In this document: positions 11,188 to 26,446 of the stretch, in pieces | How the letters are laid out: every line of letters starts with the position of its first letter | Position numbering within the stretch: the stretch's first letter is position 1 | From: Nissolia schottii | Taxonomy: Eukaryota > Streptophyta > Magnoliopsida > Fabales > Fabaceae | Assembly (NCBI GenBank): GCA_003254905.1 | Contig: QANU01077598.1 | Coordinates: 402,065-466,064, forward strand | Reading direction: 5' to 3' | Length of the DNA stretch: 64,000 nucleotides | Position numbers and translations under genes: made by a program | The notes under the pieces: model-generated | What the model was told of the DNA's origin: nothing | The model's database searches: none | What the model saw: the letters and a program-made list of their open reading frames with translations, nothing else

Positions 11188-12080
11188 AATAATTTAATAT
11201 AAATCAAGTCAACTTAGTATATGATTATAAAATAGGCGCGGTTGATCTCTGGATTAAATTTAGAAGTGATATTTTATTTTACTTTTAAAGTATCAGAAGT
11301 AATTTTGGGACTTCCTAATTGAGATCCCAATACACTATCTTCTTACACACATTCTTTTAGTTACGACAATTCAAAACTTTGTTAAGTGTTAATCAGTTAA
11401 CAAACTAAACATGAGTAACAATTGACCGATTCTATTATAGGCACTTCTTGAATTGGAAAGCACAAAAGAAACAATAGTATTGTTTTAATGCAATTTTTGA
11501 GATGGACAAAAACGCCCAAAGAGAGTAGAGCATTTAAAGTTTGATGGTGAAAGATGAAATCCATTTTCCAGACATACATAAGGACAATAGACATGTTTGT
11601 CTTTTGTAAGAAATATCTCATGCCATTTAATGAGAATCCTTAGTCTTCTTAGAATAGAAAATAGAACAGGAAGAGTTTGGGATATATATGGATGTCTAGA
11701 ATTCCATGGCAAGTGTGTGGTGTGGCCATTGTCTTGGGGCCAGTTGACATTGCATGTACTCGACAAAGTGGCTCTCTCAAGTCTCAAACATTGGTGGAAC
11801 CCTCTTGTTTCTTTTATTTAAATGTCCATGGAATTTGATTGATTCTAAAGCAATCTAAAAATGTTATTGCCTAGGTACACCTTGGAGTGGAGAAACACAA
11901 GATACATAGCGTTAGCTTCCTTCCACATTGGATATCTTATATGGACAAAAAATGCCTTATAATAAATAGTGCTTATGTTGTGACAAATAAAGATGAAAGC
12001 AAATCTTTTAGTTATAGTTGTCAAGAGTAAATAATTCAAGTAACATCTTCATTAGTCCAATGATAAGGGATAATTTAAAT
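11188..12080. other. intergenic, nothing recognised
   Basis: Several short overlapping open frames exist on both strands (11397-11821), but none shows a protein-like composition I recognise, and they overlap each other on opposite strands. Confidence 0.35.
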
Positions 12081-12084
12081 GCAA

Positions 12085-12700
12085 TTTGTGTTGGATAAAA
12101 CACACGATCCTACACTTGTAAAAATAAGAGTAGCAACACCTAAATAATGATGGCAAATAACAAATTAAAGAGGCAAAAACATGAGACAAGACATTAAGAT
12201 TTTAACGTGAAAAATTCTCTTAATGTGAAAAATAAAAATTATGGGATTTGATAGTCCCACCAGTTAGCATTCACTATAATTAAGAGTTATTTACCGTCAC
12301 CAAGTTTTAGCTTTCAATTAAAAAAAAAACTCATTAACAAAAACAAACAACATTGCCAATCATGAAGAGAAGAGATATGAGAAATCCATCCAAACTCTGA
12401 GCTGCAATGCGTCTCTGGCACAAGGAGATCGGAGAATCCTTTCAACAATTCAATCTTTCGGATTAAAGAGTAAGATGTCTAAAACATGCTCATCAAATTT
12501 GAGCTCATTTGGACCATAAATGATCCTCCAACTGTTAATTTGATTAAATTTGTGCATGCTTGACAAATGACAACAATGGAGGCCGAAAATCTGAGTCTTT
12601 TTTCTCTCATTTTCTGAAATTCCCAACTCTCCCAACCCCTCAAAAATAGCTCTTGACCTAGCTTTGACATTTACCACCTATAATTTAATGGACTAACACA
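12085..12700. mobile_element. old LTR-like repeat remnant
   Basis: Phrases such as ttaacgtgaaaaattctc and atgggatttgatagtccca resemble decayed legume Copia-type LTRs. The segment starts near tgttgg and ends near ctaaca, but I find no matching target duplication. Low-confidence call. Confidence 0.25.
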
Positions 12701-15700
12701 AAATTTGAAGAAAAAAAAATCACATAAAAAAGAAATCCAATTTTTTATATTATTTTATTAAACATCTTAACAGAAATATACTGAACAACTCCCCCAATGC
12801 AAAATCAGTGTTTCAATTGCAAGTTTGAGTCGTACCAAGTGGAATTTGGCAAATGCATTACCCTTGGAGCGACCGTTACCAGTGGGTTATGTTCCACATG
12901 GATGGAACCACACCTATCTTTTTCATAGATTGATAGACGGGATATTTTATCATAAATTTGTTTTGTTTTTCAGTTTAAAAATTATTTGGGCTAAAGTTTG
13001 GACTAAAATTAATCCTTTTTATTGAAGAAAATAGTTTCATTCTTGTAACACTTTTACTTTTTATAATGCATGGGTTATACATGTAATATTAATATGTCAA
13101 AGTAGTGAATCTACAAGTGAGATTTAAGATGTCAAAATTATTATATAATTACGAAACACTTAAATTTAAAATGAGGCTAACATTAAAGATGCTCTATATA
13201 TATTGAAAGAAAAATAGATCAATTAATATTTAACGGATACCTTAATCTAAAGATTGGTCTTTTAAGATGACATCAATAACATTTTTCTTTAGGAAAGGTT
13301 TATCATCTCTTAGAAGGAATAATTGATATTTGATAAAAATTCAAATCTTTATGGAAGAAAAAGAAAGTAAAAACAAATAAACAGGAGAAAAAGTAGAAAA
13401 AAGAGAAGGTCATCGGGTAGAGAGGTTGTTGGCACGAAGGTCAAGTCAAGTATTGCATCATCCATCAAGATGGCAAGTGGCATCCTGTTGGAACCAATTT
13501 GCCATCCCTTTATAGTTACTTTGAATTATTGGATATATCAATGATAATTATTTTAAATAATTTTAGAATAATTACAATTTACAAAAATTACAGAGTACAT
13601 TGTGAGTTACACCATAATAGAGCTCATATGTTTGTGAGTATAAATATTTTTAAATTGTTTTAAATAATTGTCATTCTATTAATTTTTTGTCATGTATGTA
13701 TATTAACGCAAAGAGCGACAGACTTTTTAGCTTCTGACTATCATAACTCATTAATTAACGATTATTACTTAAATTTCTTTTGAAAGTTATCTGTATATAG
13801 AGCATATTTAAGGTATGTTTTATAAATATTATTGACCACTAATTTTTATTTATTAAAAATTAAAAAAATATTTAAGAATAAAAAATAATGGTTGGTCATA
13901 TAATTTTATAATACGCATTAAATAATGTTTAAGAATACCTAAGTATTTCTCTTTATTATTACAAGCCATTTAATAGACACTTCGTGCCTATTAAATATTG
14001 ATCTGATTATGACTATTAAACGTAGATAACAACGTGAAAAAAAAAGAAGAAGAATTTTTTAAAAGACAGAAAGTAAATATTTTCTAAACATATATGAATT
14101 GATGAAATAGAAAAACCTACCTTAGAAAGTAGGGAATGTGACCCATTAACCGATAAAAATTATCTAATATGTGAGGTATCGTGGATATTAGATAAGTTAT
14201 GCAGGGGTAAATAAGAAAACTAAAGTTGGAGTATAAAAGAAGACAATACCCTCTATTTATTGTATAGATTTAATTAGAATCAAGAAGAAAAGGATGCGTC
14301 AAGTAGGTTCATGGTATTCATGCATCAACTCAAATCATAAATGACTGTATTGGAAAAGTTTTCCAATTAGAAAATTTTTTCAGCACCGAGTTAAGCCTAA
14401 ATTGTAGTTTTGCATAAAACTGCCTGATTTTTCAGACTTAGTCAATCCGTCACTATTTTTGAAAACTCTAGGGTATTCGGCTGAGATTAATATTTTTATT
14501 AATGATTGATATTTTACTATACAGACAGCATTTGTTTATTGAGATAAGATAGAAATACTGAGACACGGAAACAAAAATCTTATTTACTTACTAAGAAAGA
14601 CACAAAAATTTGTCTATTTTCTGTATCCCTGTTTTGCTGGGACATGGGAACTCAACCTTTTTTATTAAGATAATGTATTCTTTTTAACTAAATTAATATA
14701 ATAAGAGTATTTTAAGTCATTGTAGTGTATTTTATATTTTACTCTATTAATTCAGACAAAATATAGATAATAAATATGTATTATATACTATCACCAAATA
14801 GAATATAAAATTGAATTATCTTCTTACTTTTTATGTTTGCAGCCATATATACGACCTTTCGGCCCCTTGATAATATATATATTATTAAGCTTTTGTTTGG
14901 TAGACAACTGGATATGATAAGATAAAATCTAATAATGTAATTTTTTTTATGAAAATACAGTTATTTAAAATATTACTACTACATTTTTTGGAAAGGAAAT
15001 ATTAATAATATCTATTTAGTGTGATGTATAAAATAACAATTTTATAATATAACAACACAAAATCTCGTAAAAAGACAACACAAGACAAAATCCTAATAAA
15101 ACAATAAATTTTATGAATTACTTAATTATACAAATAAAATAAATATACCATTTTAACTATAATTAATTTTTTTAACAAACAATTAATATTAATTATTTTT
15201 AAACTATAACTATAAATGTTAGACCACTTATGGTGTCTTATAACAGTTGAAGACTTAGCCATTTGGGCTTCTTGTCTTGTCACATAACCATTGAGGCCAT
15301 TGACTTAGTCAATTGGACTATTTATAACCTTTGAACTTAATTTATAAGCAACATTGTCCTATTTATTTTAGCACCCACCAAAATCAAACCCACCAAATCA
15401 CACTCAATGACCTCTATTGCTCATTTGAGATCCAGATTTCAGAATGAGAATCATATTTTAGAATGAGATTTGACTGCTCATTGTTGTTAGAAATTGTTTG
15501 TAGATAAATTTTTCGAGTATGATTGAAATAAATCCTTAAAGTACACATAATTTGTGATATAATCGGTCTCAACACTAATTTTCTTTGTTGTTCTGTTTAA
15601 GACTAGGATTTCTACGTTCATAATTTCTATGTTCATAATTTCTAAGTTCCTATTTTGATCCTAGTTAATTATCTAAAATACTCCATCATCAGCACCATTT

Positions 15701-15719
15701 ACACAACACTAATATTACT
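12701..15719. other. gene-poor AT-rich intergenic DNA
   Basis: No supported coding sequence. Around 14525-14660 there is a weak inverted-repeat pair (gagacacggaaac and the reverse of tgtatccctg) that may be a decayed MITE. Confidence 0.35.
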
Positions 15720-16500
15720 CGTGAGTTAATTTGTACAAAAACGAGTCATTAGTTGATCATGTGCATGGATCACTTATTAAATGTGAGTAATATGTTAGAA
15801 ACTTAGAATCATTTAGTTACCAAAACATATACTGAAATGCAGATACTTTACAGTTTACATTATGTTCACGCGTGTCGCTTATGAATTCCAAGCACAACAA
15901 ATACAAAATTGTAAAAAAAAATATACCGATGATTGTTTTTTACGTTCCATACAACAAAATGACTATATAATGACAATCATAAATTTAAAGAGCAATACCA
16001 AGATAAAAAAATAAGTTACAAAATCAAAACACGATACTATGCCACCAATCTCTAGCGTTTCCTCAAAATGGCCAATAACCCAATTTCATGAGCCAATGCA
16101 TTGACATAATTCGTTGTCAGGGCAAATACGAAACAACCATTTCATTCGAGAAAAGTCATTCTTTTCAACAAGTTTCTTTTTTTCTTTTTTTTTAAAAAAA
16201 GTATACGCATTATTCAAGTAATCAAGCAAAAAGTTTTAAAGAAACATAATTGGCGTACATTGTTTAAAATATATGTGATGATCTATTTGAAAGGAAAATA
16301 CTACTCGTACATGCTAAATCATAAATTGATATCATGCCTATCTTATTCTTTATCTTATCATGTATGAAAAGTACATTGAACAATTTGTAATAGAGAAAAT
16401 ACCTTGCGATATAACTAATTAATTCTGTACAACAATAGTAATTAGTTGATAATGTATATCGATTAATCATCAAATGAGTAGTATTCTACAACCGATTAGC
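15720..16500. repeat. diverged segmental repeat, copy R1
   Basis: Shares an ordered series of blocks with 17590-18115: a tatgccaccaa block, atggccaat, atttcatg, caaccatttcatt (cgactatttcattt in R2), then tgtgatgat and tgctaaatc. A further block (ctgtacaaaaatggg-like, then attagttgat) occurs at 15733, 16425 and 19145. Non-coding. Confidence 0.5.
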
Positions 16501-17589
16501 TAACAAACTTATGATATTTTACTTTTGGTTTTGCCAACAAGTTATTTAAGTATACTTATTAAAAAATTTAATAACAAAAATTTCTTATTGAAAAAATAAT
16601 TTTTTAAAAACTCTATAACTTATTAATATTTATTCACTGGCACAAGACTGTCAAAGTTAGAATTCACTAAAAAATGTTTGAAGTCTTGCAACAATACAAC
16701 GTAAAAATGCAAATGTTATATGTTGTAAAGAATATCATTTACAAATAATATGTTTATTGGTTTTCTTATATGAAAGTATTGAAGTTATTTTAACCCCAAG
16801 GAATTGATCGAGTTGACAAGGTCTTGCCTACTCATCTCATTGGGATGAGATAAATGTAAGTTCCTCTGTAAATGCTTGAGTTTTGAGAATTTTTTTGCCA
16901 TGAAATGGAGCATTATCCCCACACCATAAATTTTGTGAATAAAAAAAAAAGTATACAAGTCAATTTTTTAGTTCTAAAATCACACAAACTTTATAACATA
17001 ATATAACCATAATTCATATGTAGCCGAAAAAAGACAATTTTTAAAAGTACAAACTACTAAGTGTTTTACTTTTGCTTTATTCTGCTTTTAAGTAATTGCA
17101 AAACATTTTAAGTGTTAAAAATATAAATGTGTTAAATTTGAAGTCTTAAAGTAACCTTTTAACTACACATCACAAATAACTTGCCTTAACAAATGCCTAT
17201 AAATTCCTTACTTATATAAGGATATTTTGTTGTAAGTGAGTAACAAGGTGTACAAATTTTGAGAATAATAATAATAATAATAAAATGGTTTTATTAACAA
17301 ATGTCTTAAGGACACTCGTTAAAAAAATTTAAGTAGAAAAATTTGACTACTTCGAATGCATTCAAATTTTCAAAAGTTTACTTTTTTAATAAAATATTTT
17401 TTCCTTTAGTCTCCTCAACAAATGTCTTTAGGACATTTATTTACTTTTTCTATAAAAAAATTACAATCATATATTAACAGTCATCTTTATAGATAGTCTT
17501 CTATTTAAAAATATTTGTCTATTTTTAAATTTAATACATTTATAAATTAATGTATCTTATTTTAAAACGGAAAAAGTATGATATATACA

Positions 17590-18115
17590 ATGATTAATGA
17601 CTATTTAGTAAGAATTCTAAAGTTTAAAGATACATAAAAAATAAGTTAAAATAAAAACACAATAGTATGCCACCAAAATTGAGAGTTGCCTTGAGATGGC
17701 CAATGGCTATTTCATGGGCGAATGGACCGATGATTTATTATTGGTGTAGATAGTAACGACTATTTCATTTGCTGAAAGCCATTTTTTCTGAGTAAGTTTC
17801 CTTCAAAAAGTTCTACCTATTTATTAAATTAAAAAGTTGGAAATGATATAATAATGAATATACATATTTTGAAAAAGATACTGCAATTGTGTAATTTTTT
17901 TTTCATTATCTAATCAAATCTTTAGCACGTCACACCTATTACTTTAAAAATCATGTGTAATAATTTAATTGAATCACAATAAGTACACAACAATTAAATT
18001 CTGTTATAAAAATGTGATGATATATATTTGTGAAAGACAATACTAATTGTGCTAAATCTTTTATATTTACATTATGGCTATTTGTTCTTCATCTCATCAT
18101 CTATATACAATATAA
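17590..18115. repeat. diverged segmental repeat, copy R2
   Basis: Counterpart of R1 with the same block order about 1.65 kb downstream. A third partial copy of its left end (aatgactatttaatgag ... aaataagtttgaaa) lies at about 19893-19975. Confidence 0.5.
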
Positions 18116-18119
18116 TAAA

Positions 18120-18312
18120 ACCACCAACACGATTGATAGATAATTGAGTTCCTTAAGCATTTGGTTAGAGATTTAATTCTTGACGGTTTGAATGAAAAAG
18201 ACTTTATTGGGAGAAGTATATCCACATCGGTGATCTCAAAACGTCGAAAGGGGATTAATCACTTCCAATGACATATATCTCCTAGGCAACAAAAAAAAAA
18301 TACAATATAATA
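18120..18312. other. short intergenic stretch with SINE-like text
   Basis: Includes catttggttagagatttaat followed by a later adenine run (18292-18301). It could be a decayed retroposon, but no boundaries can be set. Confidence 0.2.
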
Positions 18313-18632
18313 AAGCGAGGGGGTTTGCCTATCCGCTCCCCGGTTTATCTTTTCTCGCTTATCCAGTAGTTGGTTGCGGACTGGGGAGGAGAGGTTGCCG
18401 CTACCTCCTCTTGGCCTTGTTGGGCTGAACCAGGTTCAGAGTCTTTGGGCTTACGACCTTCTCCTCCTTTAAGCGTTATGAGGCTCCCTATCTTTGGGCC
18501 GATCTGACTAGGTGGGGAGAGTCTCTTCTGCTCCTTAGTAGGTTGGGCCCTTTAGAGAATGTGAGCTCCTCTCCCTCTTGGAGGGTTAGAGCTCTCGATC
18601 AGACCCCGGTTTTTAGCCCGTAACAGTTACAA
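18313..18632. mobile_element. GC-rich insert of unknown origin
   Basis: About 320 bases with clearly higher GC content than either flank, beginning gcgagggggtttgcc and ending near tagcccgtaacag. No long open frame. It is abruptly different in composition, so it is probably a transposon fragment or captured sequence. Confidence 0.3.
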
Positions 18633-20134
18633 CTAATCTACTACTTGACGAAAATTCGTGTCTATGAAAACCCACTAATAGTTATAAACAAATTATGGTA
18701 TAAATTTTTCATTAATTACGATTTTCAATATAAAGAAAATAATTTGTTTGGTTAATAAAAATTGGATTTTGCAAACAATGGTACTTGTTAAGGAGTTGAA
18801 AATAATTTTGTCTTAAGCTTTCAATATATTCAATACTTATTAAAGAGTTGAAAATAATTTTGTTTTAAGCTTTCAATGTATTTAATACATTGGAGTTTTA
18901 AAATTTACATTTGTTAACGAAACCTATAAAATTAAGGTAAATTTAACATATGTTATCTCATCAGGATTAAGACATATCTTAAAGTTTTTTGTGTGCTTAC
19001 AAAAATACTTATAAGTTAACCATCAAAATAGTTTTTAAATTGACAAACATAAATTAAATTCACATTCTCCTGGGGTGCAAATTTATTCTTGCTGCACCAA
19101 CCAACTTTAACATAAAGAAAACAATTACTAAATAACTGTAGTTCTGTACAAAAATGGGTCATTAGTTTATGGGTTTATCATTCAATCATAAACCAACACC
19201 TTAATGAATATAATTGACTATCACATTCACTATTTAAAATACCATCTAAATGAAATAAATTGATTGGTCAATTGTATGAATATCTTTACCCTCTTAGTTT
19301 ATAATGTGCATCAACTAGTTATCAAATGAGTAATAATATTGTTACAATCGATTAGTTATTAACAAATTTATAATCTTTTCCTGATATGCTAATATACTTT
19401 GTTGTCTGTGTGTAAGTGCGGACGTTACTTACCATAATTGATGGATGATTTCCAAATGCATAATTAACACAGTAATAGTGAGGGGGAATTCATTGACTCT
19501 TTGAGAAAGTCATAGTATTCTTAATTTGCTCAATAATTTTATAACAACAATGAATTTGATCAATCCTATAGTTCAACTAGGTTATATTATATTAAAGATT
19601 AATTATAATAATTTTTAAAAAAATTAGATAACAATAGATATAAAATTTAATAATTAATATTTTATTCACATTTTTAAAATTATATTAAAAGGTGAAATAT
19701 CAAAGAATTTTAACTTGAATAAAATTTTATGAGTTTAGTTTACTTGATAATTTTTTTTTAATTTAACAGTCAAATTGATTAAATTCATTGCCTATAAAAA
19801 AATCATTAAGTTGAATAAGTGTATCTTAAATATTAATGGATCCCCACCCTTAACACAATTGCTAACTTGAAGGTTGTATTTCAGTACGTTACATAAATTA
19901 ATGACTATTTAATGAGATTCCTACCGTTTAAAGAATAAATACATAAGAAATAAGTTTGAAAAATCAAATGTAGGGATGACAATATCCCTGCCATTCGGGG
20001 ATCTCGCTGGGCTTGCTAAGATCTCTAGAACGGGGATGGGGACATAATAGAAAGACTCCTTCTGCACATACACCTTTAAATACTATTATTTATTGAGGAT
20101 TTTATCTTTCATTTTCATATCACATGCACTTTAT
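18633..20134. other. intergenic repeat-derived DNA
   Basis: AT-rich; holds partial R-type repeat copies (19140-19380, 19893-19975) and a fragment at about 19976-20045 (gggatgacaatatccctgcc ... cggggatgggg) that looks like a MITE end. Confidence 0.3.
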
Positions 20135-20480
20135 TGTATAAATATTTTTAACTGTTGCACGTAAATTTTTATACGGTTGTGCGCAGGTTTTTTAATTGTT
20201 GTGCACAAATTTTTTGAATTGTTAAAAATGTTTGTGCATAACTGTTTATAATATTAGTGCACGATAATTAAAAATGTTTGTGCACCATAATACTAAAAAC
20301 TTTGTGCATGTTAGTTAAAAATATTTGTGTAATATGTTTAAAAATGTTTGTGCACATACTTATGAATGATTGAGTAAGATAATTGAAAATGGTTGTGCAC
20401 GATAATTGAAAATATTTGCTCACGTCAATTAAAAATAAATTAGTTAAAAATGTTTGTATACAGTAATTGTGTGTGCACAT
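20135..20480. repeat. degenerate minisatellite, unit roughly 25-35 bp
   Basis: About ten diverged repeats of a unit like (gataatta)aaaatgtttgtgcac. The minus-strand frame at 20268-20540 is this repeat translated, with recurring CTNIF-type text, and is not a gene. Confidence 0.65.
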
Positions 20481-21510
20481 GGATCGATCATATAAAATTA
20501 TTGGTTGATAGTATGGTGACAGATAAAAAATGTACACCAATCATTTTTCTAATAAAAATTACACTCCTCATTTTGACGGAAAAATGTTTAAAAGATCTAA
20601 ATTTTAAATTTAGATCTCTTGAGCATAAGTATCAAAGTGTGTAAATTAATAAGTAGATTTAAAATTTAAGTCTATTAAGTATCACTTTATTTTGCAAGAT
20701 ACTTATATGAGTTATTTTTTATTCTATTATTCAATCACAGTATTCTATATTCATGATTTTTAAAATAATAAGTGAAAAAATTAATTAATTATTTATTTAT
20801 ATGATAACATTTGATTGAATGACAATGCAAATTTTTTTACACTTGAATAAAAATTAAATGCTATAAATATTACATATATAGAGATGTCAATTTTAATTTT
20901 TTTACAGTTTTATTTTATTAATTTTAAAATACAAGTTCTACTACATTTTTATGTAAATATATCTAATAAATACCTTTAATATTATAAATACTACATATAC
21001 AAATATGTCTATTTTTATATTTTAACGTTATTTTATTGTATTTTATTAATTTAAAAGAGACATAAGCTCTACTAAATTTATATGACTATTATTTTTAATT
21101 TTATGGTATTTTTTTAATGTTTTTGTTTATGTGATTTGGGATCTCTATAGACCAGATTTTAGGTAACTTTTATTTTGATAAAACATTAATTATATATATA
21201 TATATATTTACAATAACAACTAAATCATTTTCGTATTGGAGGAATTGGTTACATGAATCATATTGTGTTATAATATTTAATCACGGAGTGAAACACAGTG
21301 ACACACATTTTTTCTTAATCATATGGTGTGAATTTGAGCCTCACTTATGAAAAAGAAAAAATATTTCATGATGCAATAAATATCTCAAGCTCACCCAAAA
21401 ATATTAGACTATAACTTTTTAGTGTAAATTCTAAGAATAATTTTTATTTAATGGTAAAATAAAATAAAAACTTTGTTTGACTGTAAACATATAATTCAAA
21501 TAAAAGTAAT
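20481..21510. other. AT-rich intergenic DNA
   Basis: No gene seen. Contains a short (TA)n run near 21190-21208. Confidence 0.4.
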
Positions 21511-21677
21511 AGATTAATTTCTATGCACTAATGTATATGTCATTCAATCTTGTGTTGTATACATAATATTTTTTAAAATAGTGAGTGAGATAGTGAATTA
21601 CTTTAATATGCATAAAATTACATGAGTAAATGGTAATGTAAAATTCTTTTATGCTTAATATATAAAAATTAATCTCT
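21511..21677. mobile_element. MITE, family with AGATTAATTT(C/T)TAT ends
   Basis: Left end agattaatttctatgcac; right end read in reverse is agagattaatttttatat. Another member of the same family lies at 28086-28242. Confidence 0.5.
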
Positions 21678-22065
21678 AAAAAACATTGAATAAAAATGTC
21701 ATAGCATCTTTTTTTTAAAAATGTTATGAATAAATTAAAACAAAATGATAATAGAGAGATTAATAAGAAGGGTGAAAACTTGCAGCTATCCCACAGTCTA
21801 ATACCAAATTCTGCATTAAATATACAGAGGTGTGTTTGACTCTGTGTGTGTATATATATAAATATATGAATAACAAAAATGACACACCAATCTACTTTGG
21901 CTAAAAAATGAAAAACAAAACATGTGAAAATTGAAAAGGACATAAACTAGGGGCAAAGCAAAAACAGAAAGTTTAAAAAAAGAGAGAGAAAAGAAATAAT
22001 GAGAGAGTGTACAGAGAAGATGTAATAATCCGCTGTTTGAACAGCCCACTGGATTCCACAACATG

Positions 22066-22076
22066 GCCCCTGGTTT
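22066..22076 (-). promoter_or_regulatory. hypoxia-responsive promoter element (HRPE) match
   Basis: The minus strand reads AAACCAGGGGC, a full match to the HRPE consensus AAACCA(G/C)(G/C)(G/C)GC bound by group VII ERF factors (consensus recalled from Arabidopsis work). It lies 473 bases before the cysteine oxidase ATG, just upstream of the pyrimidine-rich leader. Given the gene it precedes, a functional site is likely. Confidence 0.6.
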
Positions 22077-22089
22077 TCCACTTTCACTA

Positions 22090-22548
22090 TCTCTCCCCAC
22101 AAACAAAAACCATTCTCTCTCTCTCTCTTCCTTTCTCTTTCTATTTTCACATTGATTCCCTCTCCTCATTTATATCAACAACACCAACAACCAATACATT
22201 ATCTCATTTCCTGTTCTCTCCTCACACAAACCCCCCCTCCCCCCTCTCTTCGTGCTAAATCTCTAATCCCCCTTTTCACGTTGCAAAACCCTCCACTGTT
22301 TTTCACTTTTCACCCCCCTTCCCCTGTTTTCCTCTGTTTTTTTTCCTCTTTAGGAAACAATCTTCGAAGTCTAATTCCTCCATTTTTTTCCCAGTTTGCT
22401 TTCATACCCATTTCCCTGAATTCCATTCTCCACATTGTTCAAATCAATTCTCCTGAGATTATACCCATTACCATGTGAAAGTTTGGTCCTTTATCTTGCT
22501 CTGTATTCAGGCGATTGCTCTGTTCTGTTCTGTTCTGCATTGCATTGA
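22090..22548 (+). promoter_or_regulatory. pyrimidine-rich 5' leader with long upstream ORFs
   Basis: CT-rich tract (ctctctctctctcttccttt and more) precedes the cysteine oxidase start. Upstream ATGs at 22007 and 22152 open frames of 83 and 108 codons; the latter ends at 22478, 70 bases before the main ATG. Whether these are in the mature leader is unknown. A GT near 22251 and the CAG at 22508-22510 would allow a leader intron that removes most of the second frame. Confidence 0.35.
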
Positions 22549-26078
<3,530 letters not shown>

Positions 26079-26394
26079 TCTTGTCTCCTCACCCACCACC
26101 CTCTTGCTTCTTTTGTGGTCAAATGTTCCTGTTTGACCAAATTATCTATCAATGTTTCCCATTTTCTTGCCAACCTTTATCTTCCCTAGTGAAAACTTTG
26201 TGGGAGGAATTCTTAGTTGCTCTTAGAAGAAGAGAAATTTGGTGCTCTGATCTGTTCGCTAGTTGATGCATCGGTTAACCCATGTGGTTTAGGAAATGAG
26301 GGACTCATTCAATTATATGTCGGACAGTAAATAGTTCGGAGAAAAAAATTCTCTTCAAGATCAACTAAGAAGTTCTCTTTGTCTAGTCTATTTT

Positions 26395-26446
<52 letters not shown>

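Noticed and set aside
11397..11821. Three overlapping frames on both strands
   Set aside because: Mutually overlapping on opposite strands, no domain, and no sign of selection on any frame.
20268..20540. 90-codon minus-strand frame with repeated CTNIF-like text
   Set aside because: It follows the degenerate minisatellite period and has no protein-like composition.
21521..22169. Minus-strand frames of 140 and 117 codons upstream of the cysteine oxidase gene
   Set aside because: They cross a MITE and the antisense of the pyrimidine-rich leader; Phe/Leu/Ile-rich composition without any recognisable domain.
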